A stretch of 64,000 nt of DNA from Ralstonia wenshanensis (GTDB lineage: Bacteria > Pseudomonadota > Gammaproteobacteria > Burkholderiales > Burkholderiaceae): assembly GCF_021173085.1 (NCBI RefSeq), contig NZ_CP076412.1, positions 1,178,001 through 1,242,000 of the forward strand, read 5' to 3'. Both the position numbers and the translations under genes were made by a program. Below, in pieces: positions 19,245 through 28,534 of the stretch; the first letter of the stretch is position 1, and each line of letters opens with the position of its first letter. Below the pieces are notes generated by a model, which was not told the DNA's origin, did not search any database, and worked only from the letters and a program-made list of their open reading frames with translations.

Positions 19245-19736
19245 ATGGACACGCTGCTGTTCCTGTTTGGCGAAGGCAAGGATCTCAACCCGCTGCAAAC
19301 CGCGATGCGCGCGGTGGTCGTGTTCGCCATTGGGCTGGCGCTGGTGCGCCTGTCGGGCCGGCGCTCTTTCGGGCAGCGTGCGCCGTTCGACTTCGTTGTC
19401 GCCGTGTTGTTGGGGGCGACGCTGAGTCGCGCGATTGTCGGCGCGTCGCCGTTTGTGGCCACGGTGTCGGCGTCGCTCGCACTGGTGGCGGTGCACCGCC
19501 TGCTGGGCTGGGCGTGCGTGCGGCTGCCGAAGCTCGACCGGCTCATCGCGGGCCGCGAACGCGAGGTCTATCGCGAAGGGCGCTTCGACCAAGGCCAGAT
19601 GGATGCGGCGCTCATCACCGTGGGCGATTTGCAGGAGAGCGTGCGCCAGACCCTGGGCTCACGCACGCTGGAGGACGTGGAGGCCGCCATTCTGGAGCGC
19701 AACGGACAGGTCAGCCTGATCCGCAAACGCCGCTGA
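19245..19736 (+). CDS. DUF421 (YetF/YcaP-like) membrane protein
   Basis: Small membrane protein of 163 residues: about three helices in the first 95, then the conserved cytosolic domain. Family hallmarks are LVRLSGRRSFGQRAPFDFV and the C-terminal REGRFDQGQMDAALI followed by LEDVEAAILERNG. The ATG follows GGGAGG. The biochemical role of the family is unresolved; Bacillus YetF/YrbG relatives are linked to spores and stress. It is followed at short spacing by a small hydrophilic protein gene and an Nramp gene, probably co-transcribed. Confidence 0.88.
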   Translation: MDTLLFLFGEGKDLNPLQTAMRAVVVFAIGLALVRLSGRRSFGQRAPFDFVVAVLLGATLSRAIVGASPFVATVSASLALVAVHRLLGWACVRLPKLDRLIAGREREVYREGRFDQGQMDAALITVGDLQESVRQTLGSRTLEDVEAAILERNGQVSLIRKRR

Positions 19737-19771
19737 TTTTGCACACCCGCACACCCACACTGGAGCCAACC

Positions 19772-20038
19772 ATGCGAGACAAGCAACAGCAGGAAAACCG
19801 AGACGCCGAACAACGCAAGGCTGATTGGGAACAGGCTGATTCGCACCGCAAGCCGGGGGACCGGCCGGCCAATGCGGAGGTGGGCCGCACCGGCAGCACG
19901 GCACCCAAGCCGCAGAGCCCGCACGACACGCTGCGGCGCATGCGCCAGGGCGAGGTGCCGCCTGGCATCACGCGCGACAAGCTGCACGACCCCGGAGACC
20001 AGACGCCCGGCGCTTCGCCCACAGATAACCGCAGCTGA
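19772..20038 (+). CDS. Small hydrophilic, probably disordered protein
   Basis: 88 residues, almost free of hydrophobic stretches and very rich in Gln, Asp, Arg, Pro and Gly; likely intrinsically disordered. GGAG lies upstream of the ATG. The gene sits 35 bases after the DUF421 gene and eight bases before the GTG of the Nramp gene. I recognise no family. Composition and neighbours suggest a stress-related protein, as an inference only. Confidence 0.6.
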   Translation: MRDKQQQENRDAEQRKADWEQADSHRKPGDRPANAEVGRTGSTAPKPQSPHDTLRRMRQGEVPPGITRDKLHDPGDQTPGASPTDNRS

Positions 20039-20045
20039 GCGCAAC

Positions 20046-21317
20046 GTGCCCGCCGCAGACGACGCCCCGTGGTACCGCCGGTTGGGGCCCGGCCTTATCA
20101 CGGGCGCCGCGGATGACGACCCGAGCGGGATCGCCACCTATGCGCAAGCCGGTGCGCAAATGGGTACCGGCATGCTGTGGACGCTGTTGCTGACGCTGCC
20201 CCTGATGATTTCCATCCAGCTCGTCAGCGCGCGCTTGGGGCGGGTGTCGGGCCGGGGGGTGGTCGCAAACATCCGGCGGCATCAGTCGCCGTGGCTTGCG
20301 TATGCGTTTGTCGCGCTGGTGACGCTTGCCAACATCATCAATGTGGGCGCCGACATCGCGGCCATGGGCGACAGCGTGCGCCTGCTACTGGGTGGCTCGA
20401 CAGCGTGGTATGCGTGCCTGTTTGCCGTCTTTACGCTCGTGCTGCAAGTCTGGATGCCGTACCGCCGCTATGCGCGCTATCTGCAATGGACCGCGCTGTC
20501 GCTGCTGGCATACGTGGCCACGGCGTTTGTCGTGAAGGTGGACTGGGCGCACGCGTTGCACGACACCGTGGTCCCCCGGCTGCATTGGTCGAAAGACTAT
20601 GCAATGACGCTCGTCGCCGTGTTCGGCACCACCATCAGCCCCTATCTGTTTGTGTGGCAGGCCGCAGGCGAAGTGGAAGAGACGCGGCTGGCCGAAGACG
20701 AAGCACCGCTCAAGAAAGCGCCGTGGCAGGCGAAGGACCAGCTCGCACGCATCCGCATCGACACGACGGTCGGGATGGTGGTGTCGGCGCTGATCGCCTT
20801 CTGCATCATGTTGACGGCCGCCTACGCGCTGCACACGCACGGCGTGACGCAAATCGAGACCTGCGCCCAGGCCGCCGAAGCGCTCAAGCCCGTGGCCGGC
20901 CGCTTTGCGCAGGCATTGTTTGCCCTGGGCGTGATCGGCACGGGGCTGCTGGCTGTGCCGGTGCTGGCGGGCTCCGCCGCCTATGCCGCCGCCGAGGCTT
21001 TCCAGTGGCACAGCAGCCTGGAGGCCAAGGTGCACCGTGCGCCCAAGTTCTACCTGTTCCTGGCGCTTGTGATGGCGGTGGCCACGGTGATGGTGTTCCT
21101 GCCCATCGAGCCGTTCAAGCTGCTGTATTGGGCTGCGGTGCTCAATGGCGTGGCGGCTACGCCCGTCATGGTGATGCTGCAGTTGATGTCGCGCCGTAAG
21201 TCCGTGATGGGGCCGTTCCCCAGCTCACGGCTGCTGCATGGCACCGCTTGGGTGGCGACCCTGTGCATGTGCGCCAGTACCTTGCTGTTCTTTGCGCTGG
21301 CTGTGCAGGGGTCGTAA
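20046..21317 (+). CDS. Nramp-related metal ion transporter, variant metal site
   Basis: Inner-membrane transporter of 423 residues with about 11 helices and the Nramp fold. The helix 1 motif, canonically DPGN, reads DPSG (Asp25 to Gly28). The helix 6 motif, canonically MPH, reads SPY, in FGTTISPYLFVWQAAGEVEE. Both the Asn and the Met that hold Mn or Fe in true Nramps are therefore missing. Such branches (for example Nramp-related Mg2+ transporters) have other substrates, so manganese transport should not be assumed. The start is uncertain: the GTG at 20046 is the first candidate after the previous stop and has no clear ribosome-binding site, so it may be translationally coupled. Confidence 0.85.
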   Translation: MPAADDAPWYRRLGPGLITGAADDDPSGIATYAQAGAQMGTGMLWTLLLTLPLMISIQLVSARLGRVSGRGVVANIRRHQSPWLAYAFVALVTLANIINVGADIAAMGDSVRLLLGGSTAWYACLFAVFTLVLQVWMPYRRYARYLQWTALSLLAYVATAFVVKVDWAHALHDTVVPRLHWSKDYAMTLVAVFGTTISPYLFVWQAAGEVEETRLAEDEAPLKKAPWQAKDQLARIRIDTTVGMVVSALIAFCIMLTAAYALHTHGVTQIETCAQAAEALKPVAGRFAQALFALGVIGTGLLAVPVLAGSAAYAAAEAFQWHSSLEAKVHRAPKFYLFLALVMAVATVMVFLPIEPFKLLYWAAVLNGVAATPVMVMLQLMSRRKSVMGPFPSSRLLHGTAWVATLCMCASTLLFFALAVQGS

Positions 21318-21412
21318 AAAGGGCGGTCGGCCTGCGCAGGCACCGGGGTTGCGTGTCTTGGGCAAAACCGCGCAACAGGCGCGGTGTCCTGTTCACCAAC
21401 CAGGGGTCAATC

Positions 21413-22684
21413 ATGAAAGCTGTCGTATTTCACGGCATCGGTGACATCCGTCTGGAAGACGTGCCCGAGCCGACACTGCGCGAGCCAACCGACGCCATCG
21501 TGCGTCTGACGGCCAGTGCCATCTGCGGGACGGATCTGCACTTCGTGCGCGGCACCATGGCCGATGTGAAGGAGGGGCGCATCCTCGGCCACGAAGGCGT
21601 GGGCGTGGTGGAAGCGCTGGGCGACGATGTGCGCAATCTGTCGGTGGGTGATCGGGTGGTGATCCCGTCCACCATTGCGTGCGGTGCGTGCGCATATTGC
21701 CGTGCCGGTTACACCGCGCAATGTGACGTGGCGAATCCGCACGGGCACCTGGCCGGCACGTCCTTCTACGGCGGCCCGGAGGAAGCCGGCGGGTTTGATG
21801 GGCTGCAGGCCGAGAAGGCGCGTGTACCGTTTGCGCACGTCAACCTCGTCAAGCTGCCGGACGAGGTATCGGACGATCAGGCGATCTTGCTGTCGGACAT
21901 CTTTCCCACCGGCTACTTCGGCGCCGATCTGGCCAACATCAAGCCAGGCCACACCGTTGCCGTGTTCGGGGCAGGGCCGGTCGGCCAGTTTGTGATTGCC
22001 TCGGCCAAGTTGATGGGGGCCGGGCGCATCTTTGCGGTGGACCATGTGGCCGACAGGCTCGACATGGCCCGCGCGCAAGGCGCCGAGGTGATCGACTTCG
22101 AGCGTGAAGACCCCGTGCAGACGTTGCGCCGGCTCACGGGCGGCATTGGTGTGGATTGCGCCGTCGATGCCGTGGGTGTGGATGCCCAGCATGCCGACCA
22201 CGGCCCCGCCCGCCCTGACGACAAGACCACCGAGGCCTTTGCCGCCGAGCGCAAGGCCACCACCCCGCAAGCGCGCGGCACGGGCGCCGTCTCCGACGCG
22301 AACGAGAACGCGCCGTGGCAAGCCGGCGACGCCCCATCGCAAGCGCTGCGCTGGGCGGTCGAAGGGTTGGCCAAGGCAGGCACGCTGTCGATCATCGGCG
22401 TGTACCCGCCCAACGACACGACGTTTCCCATCGGCATGGCGATGAACAAGAACCTGACCATCCGCATGGGCAACTGCAACCACCGGCGCTATCTGCCCAA
22501 GCTCGTGGAATTGGTCCGCACGGGCGCCATTGATCCGGCGACGGTGTTGTCGGTGCGCGAGCCGATGGCGGCGGCACTCGACGCCTACCGCGCCTTCGAC
22601 ACGCGCGAGCCGGGCTGGATGAAGGTGAAGCTCGACCCGCAAGCCACCGATGGCGCCCGCACGCCCCGCGCCTCACGGGCATGA
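21413..22684 (+). CDS. Zn-dependent alcohol dehydrogenase with inserted segment
   Basis: Medium-chain dehydrogenase of 423 residues. Catalytic-zinc residues are in CGTDLHF and GHEGVG; the structural-zinc loop has four Cys (CGACAYCRAGYTAQC). The Rossmann motif is FGAGPVGQF. A polar segment at about 255-309 lengthens the protein beyond the usual 340-390. Overall it resembles the glutathione-independent formaldehyde dehydrogenase-like branch. Its stop overlaps the PIG-L start by four bases (ATGA), and upstream stress-type genes are on the same strand. The substrate is unknown. Confidence 0.88.
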   Translation: MKAVVFHGIGDIRLEDVPEPTLREPTDAIVRLTASAICGTDLHFVRGTMADVKEGRILGHEGVGVVEALGDDVRNLSVGDRVVIPSTIACGACAYCRAGYTAQCDVANPHGHLAGTSFYGGPEEAGGFDGLQAEKARVPFAHVNLVKLPDEVSDDQAILLSDIFPTGYFGADLANIKPGHTVAVFGAGPVGQFVIASAKLMGAGRIFAVDHVADRLDMARAQGAEVIDFEREDPVQTLRRLTGGIGVDCAVDAVGVDAQHADHGPARPDDKTTEAFAAERKATTPQARGTGAVSDANENAPWQAGDAPSQALRWAVEGLAKAGTLSIIGVYPPNDTTFPIGMAMNKNLTIRMGNCNHRRYLPKLVELVRTGAIDPATVLSVREPMAAALDAYRAFDTREPGWMKVKLDPQATDGARTPRASRA

Positions 22685-23403
22685 GTCGGGAGCTGCATGA
22701 TCGCGTCGCCAGCCTGGGGCCGGTGCTGGTGATTTCGCCGCACTTTGACGACGCGATCTTCTCGTGCGGCGCCTTGCTGGCTGTGCATCACGGCAGCCGT
22801 ACCGTCACGGTGTTCGGCGGCGCGCCGCCAACGCCCGTGTCGACGGCGTGGGATCGCGACGCCGGCTTTGCCGATTCCAATGAAGCGGTAGCCGCGCGCC
22901 GGCAGGAAGACGCGCAGGCGCATGCGCAGGTGAGCGCCACGGTGCACCACCTCGGCTTTTGCGACAGCCAGTACGGGCAGACGCCCACCGTGACGGAGCT
23001 GGAGCGGGCGCTCTACCGCCTGGTGGAAAAGCGCACGGCAGATGCGGTGTTTGTGCCGCTGGGGCTGTTCCACAGCGATCACGTACTCGTGCACGAAGCG
23101 GCCCTGATGCTGATGCGTAAGGTGCCGCAACGCCTCTGGATCGGCTATGAGGATGCGCTGTACCGGCGCGGGCGCGGCGCCGTGCAGGACCGTATCGTTG
23201 CGCTGGCTGCGCAGGACATCGTTGCCACGCCGGTGTCGCCTGTCACGGCCGCCGATGGCCGCCGGAAGCGTCGCGCCGTGGCCTGTTACGCCAGCCAGCT
23301 GCGCGTCTTCGGCCCCGGCGGTGTGGAAGACCTGCACCAGCCCGAACGCTTCTGGCTGCTGGAACCCAAGCAAGGAGAATCCGATCATGCAACCGCTGGA
23401 TGA
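22681..23403 (+). CDS. PIG-L/LmbE-family deacetylase
   Basis: Zn-dependent N-deacetylase of sugars or glycoconjugates, 240 residues. The metal motif is PHFDDAIFSCG (canonical HPDD with Phe in place of Pro) and the distal metal His is in FHSDHVLVHEA. Its start overlaps the dehydrogenase stop (ATGA), and the next glycosyltransferase starts 17 bases inside its end. This coupling to glycosyltransferases points to trimming an acetamido sugar in the glycan made by the adjacent cluster; that is inference. Confidence 0.88.
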   Translation: MSRELHDRVASLGPVLVISPHFDDAIFSCGALLAVHHGSRTVTVFGGAPPTPVSTAWDRDAGFADSNEAVAARRQEDAQAHAQVSATVHHLGFCDSQYGQTPTVTELERALYRLVEKRTADAVFVPLGLFHSDHVLVHEAALMLMRKVPQRLWIGYEDALYRRGRGAVQDRIVALAAQDIVATPVSPVTAADGRRKRRAVACYASQLRVFGPGGVEDLHQPERFWLLEPKQGESDHATAG

Positions 23404-24310
23404 CGCCCGCCGGGCGCAGGCACCGTGCTCCATCGTCGTGCTGACGTACAACCGCGCGGCCACCGTGCTCGAGACGCTTGGCAAGCTGGTGGCGCTGGAG
23501 GAACCGTGGCCCATCGTGGTGGTGGACAACGGCTCGACCGACGGCACCGCCGACCAGATCGCCGCGCGCTTTCCCGACGTTGCCATCGTGCGTGCGCCGC
23601 GCAACTACGGCGCGGCCGGCCGCAACTTTGGCGTGGCCACCGTCGACACGCCGTACGTTGCCTTCTGCGATGACGACACCGCGTGGCTCCCGGGCTCCGT
23701 GGCACGCGCGGTCGATGTGCTGCAGCGGTACCCATCGGTGGGCGTGGTGGCGGCGCACGTGGTGGTTGGCCCCACGCGCCGCGACGACACCGCGTGCGAA
23801 CCCATGGCCACCAGCACACTGCCCGCCGACGGTCTGCCGGGCCCCGCGCTGCTCGGCTTCATGGCCGGGGCGTGCGTGGCGCGCACGCGCGCATTTACCG
23901 AGGCGGGTGGCTACCGGCGCGACCTCTTTATCGGCGGCGAAGAAAGCGTGCTGGCGCTCGACCTGGTCGACGCAGGCTGGCGTATCGTCTACTGCCGGGA
24001 GGTGGTCACGCACCACAACCCCTCGCCGGTGCGAGACGTGATGCAGCGACGGGCGCTGCTCACGCGCAACGAGTTGCTGAGCGCCTGGCTTCGGTTGCCG
24101 CTGGACCTCGCGTGGCGGGTCACCGGCCGGGCGATACGTGCGATGGCCGAACAAGGCGTGCTTGCGGAGGCATTGCCCGCCGCGTTGGTCCGCCTGCCGC
24201 GCACCTTGTTGCGCCGGCATACCGTGCAGCCCACCACCGTGGCGCTGTGGCGGCAGATGGACGCAGACCGCCAGCGACGCCGCGCCATCCCCACGCTGTC
24301 GGTCGGCTAA
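23387..24310 (+). CDS. Family 2 glycosyltransferase
   Basis: GT-A fold transferase of 307 residues. It has the nucleotide-binding N-terminus SIVVLTYNRA, VVDNGSTDGT, the metal-binding DDD in FCDDDTAW and a GEE-type motif in FIGGEESVLALDL. The C-terminal 80 residues are basic and helical. AAGGAG precedes the ATG, which lies inside the PIG-L gene. It is convergent with the carbamoyl-glycan cluster 21 bases away and probably belongs to the same pathway. Donor and acceptor are unknown. Confidence 0.88.
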   Translation: MQPLDDARRAQAPCSIVVLTYNRAATVLETLGKLVALEEPWPIVVVDNGSTDGTADQIAARFPDVAIVRAPRNYGAAGRNFGVATVDTPYVAFCDDDTAWLPGSVARAVDVLQRYPSVGVVAAHVVVGPTRRDDTACEPMATSTLPADGLPGPALLGFMAGACVARTRAFTEAGGYRRDLFIGGEESVLALDLVDAGWRIVYCREVVTHHNPSPVRDVMQRRALLTRNELLSAWLRLPLDLAWRVTGRAIRAMAEQGVLAEALPAALVRLPRTLLRRHTVQPTTVALWRQMDADRQRRRAIPTLSVG

Positions 24311-24331
24311 CGCGGGCTGGCGGCGCGAACA

Positions 24332-25354
24332 TCAGGCAAGCACCGGCATCGGCGCGAGGAAGAACTGCTGCCGGAAATACTCCACCGTGCGCGCCAGCCC
24401 TACTTCAAGCGCAGTGCGGGGTTCCCACCCGAGCACATCGCGGGCCAGCGTGATGTCGGGGCAACGCTGCGTCGGGTCGTCCTGCGGCAGCGGGTGGAAT
24501 ACGAGTTCCGATGTCGAGCGTGTGCAAGCCACAATCTGCCGCGCAATATCGAGCATGCTCAATTCCACCGGGTTTCCTACGTTGACCGGTCCTGCAAATT
24601 CCGCCGGCGTGTTCATCAGCCGCACCATTGCGTCAATCAAATCGTCCACATAGCAGAAGGCCCGTGTCTGGCGGCCATCGCCATAGAGCGTAATGGGCTC
24701 GCCGGCCAGCGCCTGCATGATGAAGTTGGAGACCACGCGCCCATCGTTCGGGTGCATGCGCGGGCCATACGTGTTGAAGATGCGCGCCACCTTGACGTCG
24801 AGGCCATGCTGGCGGCGGTAGTCCATGAAGAGTGTCTCGGCGCAACGCTTGCCCTCGTCGTAGCACGAGCGCACGCCGATGGGGTTGACGTTGCCCCAGT
24901 ACTTTTCGGTTTGCGGATGTTCATGCGGGTCGCCGTACACCTCGCTGGTGGATGCCTGCAGAATGCGCGCACCTACCCGCTTCGCCAGCCCCAGCATGTT
25001 GATCGCACCATGCACGCTCGTCTTGGTGGTCTGCACCGGATCGTGCTGGTAATGGATGGGTGAGGCGGGGCAGGCCAGGTTGTAGATGTCGTCCACTTCC
25101 ACATACAGCGGGAAGGTCACGTCATGGCGCAGCACTTCGAAGCGCGGGTGCCCCAGCAGGTGAGCGATATTGCGCTTGGTGCCGGTGTAGAAGTTGTCGA
25201 CGCACAGCACATCGTGCCCGTCGCGCAGCAGGCGGTCGCACAGGTGCGAGCCGAGAAAGCCCGCGCCGCCCGTGACCAGCACGCGGCGTTGGTCGCGCCA
25301 GTAGTGGTGCGGTTCGGGGTGGCCGGGGTGATGTGCATCTCCGTGGTGTCTCAT
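24332..25354 (-). CDS. NAD-dependent sugar epimerase/dehydratase, UDP-glucuronate decarboxylase type
   Basis: Extended SDR of 340 residues, most like UDP-xylose synthase, which turns UDP-glucuronate into UDP-xylose with bound NAD. Cofactor motif [10 protein letters not shown]; catalytic STSEVYGD and [19 protein letters not shown] and [17 protein letters not shown] are UXS hallmarks. The first residues are His-rich. The ATG at 25354 follows GGGAGG and overlaps the preceding stop by four bases; an upstream in-frame start is less likely. It is the last gene of the minus-strand glycan cluster. Pentose supply is inferred. Confidence 0.88.
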   Translation of the reverse strand: MRHHGDAHHPGHPEPHHYWRDQRRVLVTGGAGFLGSHLCDRLLRDGHDVLCVDNFYTGTKRNIAHLLGHPRFEVLRHDVTFPLYVEVDDIYNLACPASPIHYQHDPVQTTKTSVHGAINMLGLAKRVGARILQASTSEVYGDPHEHPQTEKYWGNVNPIGVRSCYDEGKRCAETLFMDYRRQHGLDVKVARIFNTYGPRMHPNDGRVVSNFIMQALAGEPITLYGDGRQTRAFCYVDDLIDAMVRLMNTPAEFAGPVNVGNPVELSMLDIARQIVACTRSTSELVFHPLPQDDPTQRCPDITLARDVLGWEPRTALEVGLARTVEYFRQQFFLAPMPVLA

Positions 25355-26343
25355 GCCGCCTCCCTTCTGTTTTCCATGACGGTGGCAAATGCGTTCAGCC
25401 AATCGGCGACAAAGCGGTCTATGCCGAAACGTGTGCGCGCCGTCTCGCGTGCGGCGTCGCCCCAGCGGCGGGCAAGTGCCGGGTCGCGCAACAGCGTCTG
25501 CATGACGCCGGCCAGCGCATCGGGGCTGGTATCGACGTAGCCGTTGTCGCCGTTGCGGATGACGGTGCTCATCTCCGTGGTGGCCAGCCCGACGATTGGC
25601 ATGCCGATCGTCATGGCTTCCACCACGGCCAGTCCCAGGCTGGTGTAGCGGATCGGGTTGAAGAAGAAGCGGTAGCGCGCGCAGAAGGCGGGCAGGGCGA
25701 GATTGCCCACTTCACCGATGCCCCCTGCCTCTTCCGCGCCCATGCCGACCAGATCGAGCCGCACGCGCTGGCGCAGTGAGTGGAACACGTCTGCACCCAG
25801 CCGGCGCCCGCGCTTGTGCAGATGATTGACGACGACGATGCCGCGCTCCAGTTCGCCGCTGTAGCGCGCCGGCACGGGCAGGTGCACACCGTGTTCGATC
25901 ACGCGCGTTGGCGTGATGCCGCTGTCCCACATCAGCGCGTTGAATGGCGTCACGTGCACCAGCAGCACATTGGGGTCTTGCACCCAGTGCCGGGTGTTGG
26001 TCGGGTGTTCCTGGGGCGGATCGTGTTCGAGATAGATCGTCGGCAACGCGCGCTGCGCGGCACTCAGCACCGACAGCCGATCGCTTTCCCATTGCGCGCG
26101 GGATTGGTACAGCACCGCATCGAAGTGCTGCCCCGCAACGGCGTCGAACGGCACCTCGTGCACGTTGTCACCCCAGGGCAGCGCGCCCACCTTGCCCGCA
26201 TAACCCGGCGGCACCCGCCCTGAGGCGTCGGGCGGGCGCGTCACGAGATAGAAGTCGTGCGGCACCTGCGACAGGTAGTACAGGTAGTTGCCGTGCACGT
26301 GCCACGTCAGGATACGCAGGCGTTGTCGCGTCGGGTGGTTCAT
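25351..26343 (-). CDS. Glycosyltransferase (GT4-like)
   Basis: GT-B fold transferase of 330 residues. The C-terminal half carries an EX7E-like donor site region ([33 protein letters not shown]). The N-terminal half begins [18 protein letters not shown] and contains [11 protein letters not shown], seen in transferases of sugar-modification loci. The start at 26343 is fixed by the four-base ATGA overlap with the upstream gene; the open frame beyond it is not supported. Acceptor unknown. Confidence 0.86.
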   Translation of the reverse strand: MNHPTRQRLRILTWHVHGNYLYYLSQVPHDFYLVTRPPDASGRVPPGYAGKVGALPWGDNVHEVPFDAVAGQHFDAVLYQSRAQWESDRLSVLSAAQRALPTIYLEHDPPQEHPTNTRHWVQDPNVLLVHVTPFNALMWDSGITPTRVIEHGVHLPVPARYSGELERGIVVVNHLHKRGRRLGADVFHSLRQRVRLDLVGMGAEEAGGIGEVGNLALPAFCARYRFFFNPIRYTSLGLAVVEAMTIGMPIVGLATTEMSTVIRNGDNGYVDTSPDALAGVMQTLLRDPALARRWGDAARETARTRFGIDRFVADWLNAFATVMENRREAA

Positions 26344-27485
26344 GAGGTCGAATTCTCGGTCGTGTGCGATGCGGTGGGAGTGTCGGCTGGCTGCGGCGCG
26401 TGCGACGCGCGCAGGTGCACATCGGGGTCGAACAGCGCGGCATACGCCGCATCCAGCACCTGGTGCACCGTCACATCGCGCGCGCATTCATGGTCCGTGG
26501 GGCAGGTCCAGTGCATGCAGGGGCGGCAGGGCGGGTGTGCCGCCAGCACGCGGTGCAGCGTGCGGTCCGCCGGCGCCCAGCGCTCCACGTCGCTGCCGCA
26601 GGCAATGACAAGGCTGGGCGCACGCACGGCTGCCGCCACGTGCGAGACGCCGGTGTCGTTGCAGATCAGCAGGCGCGCCAGACGCAACAGCGCCGCGAGC
26701 CCACCGAGCGAGGTCTGCCCCACCACCGACGCCGAACGCTGGCGCATGTGGCCGCGAACCTCTTCAACAAGCGCCGCTTCCGATGGCGCACCCGTGAACG
26801 CCACATGGAAACCGCTGACGATGAGCGTGTCGGCTACCGCCGCAAAGCGCTCCGGCCACCAGCGCCGCGTGGGCATGCGGGCGCCGGGGTGCAAGCAGAC
26901 AAGGCGATCGCGGTCCAGGGCTTGATGGCGCAGCAGTGCCAGCGCTTCGGCATAGTCGTCGCGCCCAAGCGGAAAATCCGGTGTGGCCGGCACCGCTGGT
27001 GCCCCCAGGTGATTGAGCAACGCCAGCAGGCGTTGCGCCTCGGGCAACTGCGTCGGCCAAGGGAGCAACCCTGCGTTGGCGTGCCGTGCGATCACGCCAC
27101 TGGGCTGAAACCCGAACACATGGTGCGCGCCAAACTGGCGGACCACTTCGGTGGATTGCGGCCCGCTGCCGTGCAACTGGACGGCGACATCCAGGCAGCG
27201 GGCCCGCATCCCGGCATAGAACGCGTGTGTGGCATCCGCATCGGCGGGCCCGGCTTCCGGAAAGCCCTCGCCGCCCGGAAAGGCGACAAAGTCGTCGAGC
27301 AGATCGGCATAGCGCTGTTGAAACTGGCACGCCCACGGCAGACCGACCAGCGTGATATGCGCCTGTGGCGCAGCGGCCCGCAACGCATGCAGCGCTGGCA
27401 CGGCGCACAGCATGTCGCCCAGTTGCAAGGCGCGGAAGACGGCAATGCGGCGTGCGCCGCGCAGGAGTTCAGCAGCGGGCGTCAT
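26340..27485 (-). CDS. Family 9 glycosyltransferase (heptosyltransferase-like), first copy
   Basis: 381 residues with the ADP-heptose:LPS heptosyltransferase fold. N-terminal RIAVFRALQLGDMLCAVPAL, HPGAR in VCLHPGARMPTRRW, and the donor-site CNDTGVSHVAAA. The C-terminal region has the Cys-rich PPCRPCMHWTCP segment seen in orphan GT9 proteins. The ATG at 27485 overlaps the preceding stop by four bases. Together with a GmhB-like phosphatase it suggests heptose in the product, but many GT9 enzymes use other donors. Confidence 0.88.
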   Translation of the reverse strand: MTPAAELLRGARRIAVFRALQLGDMLCAVPALHALRAAAPQAHITLVGLPWACQFQQRYADLLDDFVAFPGGEGFPEAGPADADATHAFYAGMRARCLDVAVQLHGSGPQSTEVVRQFGAHHVFGFQPSGVIARHANAGLLPWPTQLPEAQRLLALLNHLGAPAVPATPDFPLGRDDYAEALALLRHQALDRDRLVCLHPGARMPTRRWWPERFAAVADTLIVSGFHVAFTGAPSEAALVEEVRGHMRQRSASVVGQTSLGGLAALLRLARLLICNDTGVSHVAAAVRAPSLVIACGSDVERWAPADRTLHRVLAAHPPCRPCMHWTCPTDHECARDVTVHQVLDAAYAALFDPDVHLRASHAPQPADTPTASHTTENSTS

Positions 27486-28534
27486 AGGAACCAGACCCGG
27501 AAATGCCATGCACCGCGAATGCGCCAGTACAGCGCCAGCGGCGGAATGGCGATGGATGTCCAAAACATTTCAAGCACATGCCGCGCGGTGTGTGCGGTAC
27601 CGCGCAGCCGCATGGCGGTGAAGCGCAGCGTGAGCGCCAGCCAGACCATGGCGGCTGCAGCAGCCACCCAAGGCAGATGCGCAGCCAGCGCAGCGAGCGC
27701 AATCACCGCGGCGGCGCCCATGGCGTAGTAATGCCATGGCGGCACCGGACGGATGCGTGAGCGGTAGCGCTGCGGATGCTTCTTGTAGAGCAGCGCGTCG
27801 TAAAACACCTTGCGCTGCTGCGACACGCTTACGCCCCACGGCGCAGGCCGCACCGGGTGGTGCATCAATGCACGCGGTGCGTGCACGATGCGCCCGCCCG
27901 CATCCAGGATGCGGAACTGCAGATCCGAGTCTTCACGCCACGCCAGCCGAAAGCGTTCATCAAAGCCGCCGATGCGTTCGAGCATCGTGCGCCGCACGAA
28001 GCAGTTGGCGGTGACGAATTCGGCGCGGGTGAGGCCGCTGGCGTCGCGTTCGTAATCGGTGGGGCGTGTGGGCAACGGCATGCGCACAGCGCCGGTCGCG
28101 GCGTCAGGCGGTGCGCTTCCGTCGGCACCGCCAGCGTCTTCGGGCGTGGTCATGATGCGCCAGCCTTCGGCCAGCCATGTGGGCGCGGGAATGGTGTCGT
28201 CGTCGGTAAAGGCGATGATGTCGCCCGTGGCGGCGCGCCAGCCGCGGTTGCGTGCGGCGGCGGGGCCCTGCGTTTCGCGCACGGGCACGTACCGCACACG
28301 CCAGCCGGGGGCCGCTGCGGCAAAGCCGTCCACGACGGCGCGGGTGGCGTCGTCGGGGCCATCGTCAGCCACCACCAACTCCAGCCGGCGCGCGTCGAAC
28401 GTCTGGGCCAGCAGGCCGTCCAGGCAGCGTTGCAGCATCTGCGGCCGCCGCCATGTGGCAATGACGATCGACATAGCTGGCGCTGCCTGCGCCGGCGTCA
28501 CTGACGACACGTCAAACGGCATCGGCTGGTTCAT
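27482..28534 (-). CDS. Family 2 glycosyltransferase with C-terminal membrane helices
   Basis: 350 residues. The GT2 catalytic domain (1-250) has MSIVIATWRRP, ELVVADDGPDD, FTDDDTIP and LAWREDSDLQFRI. Two to three membrane helices lie in residues 270-345, so it acts at the inner face of the cytoplasmic membrane. Overlaps of four bases on both sides place it in the middle of the co-translated cluster. Being membrane-anchored, it may load sugar on a lipid carrier or mark where the pathway meets the membrane. Confidence 0.88.
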   Translation of the reverse strand: MNQPMPFDVSSVTPAQAAPAMSIVIATWRRPQMLQRCLDGLLAQTFDARRLELVVADDGPDDATRAVVDGFAAAAPGWRVRYVPVRETQGPAAARNRGWRAATGDIIAFTDDDTIPAPTWLAEGWRIMTTPEDAGGADGSAPPDAATGAVRMPLPTRPTDYERDASGLTRAEFVTANCFVRRTMLERIGGFDERFRLAWREDSDLQFRILDAGGRIVHAPRALMHHPVRPAPWGVSVSQQRKVFYDALLYKKHPQRYRSRIRPVPPWHYYAMGAAAVIALAALAAHLPWVAAAAAMVWLALTLRFTAMRLRGTAHTARHVLEMFWTSIAIPPLALYWRIRGAWHFRVWFL

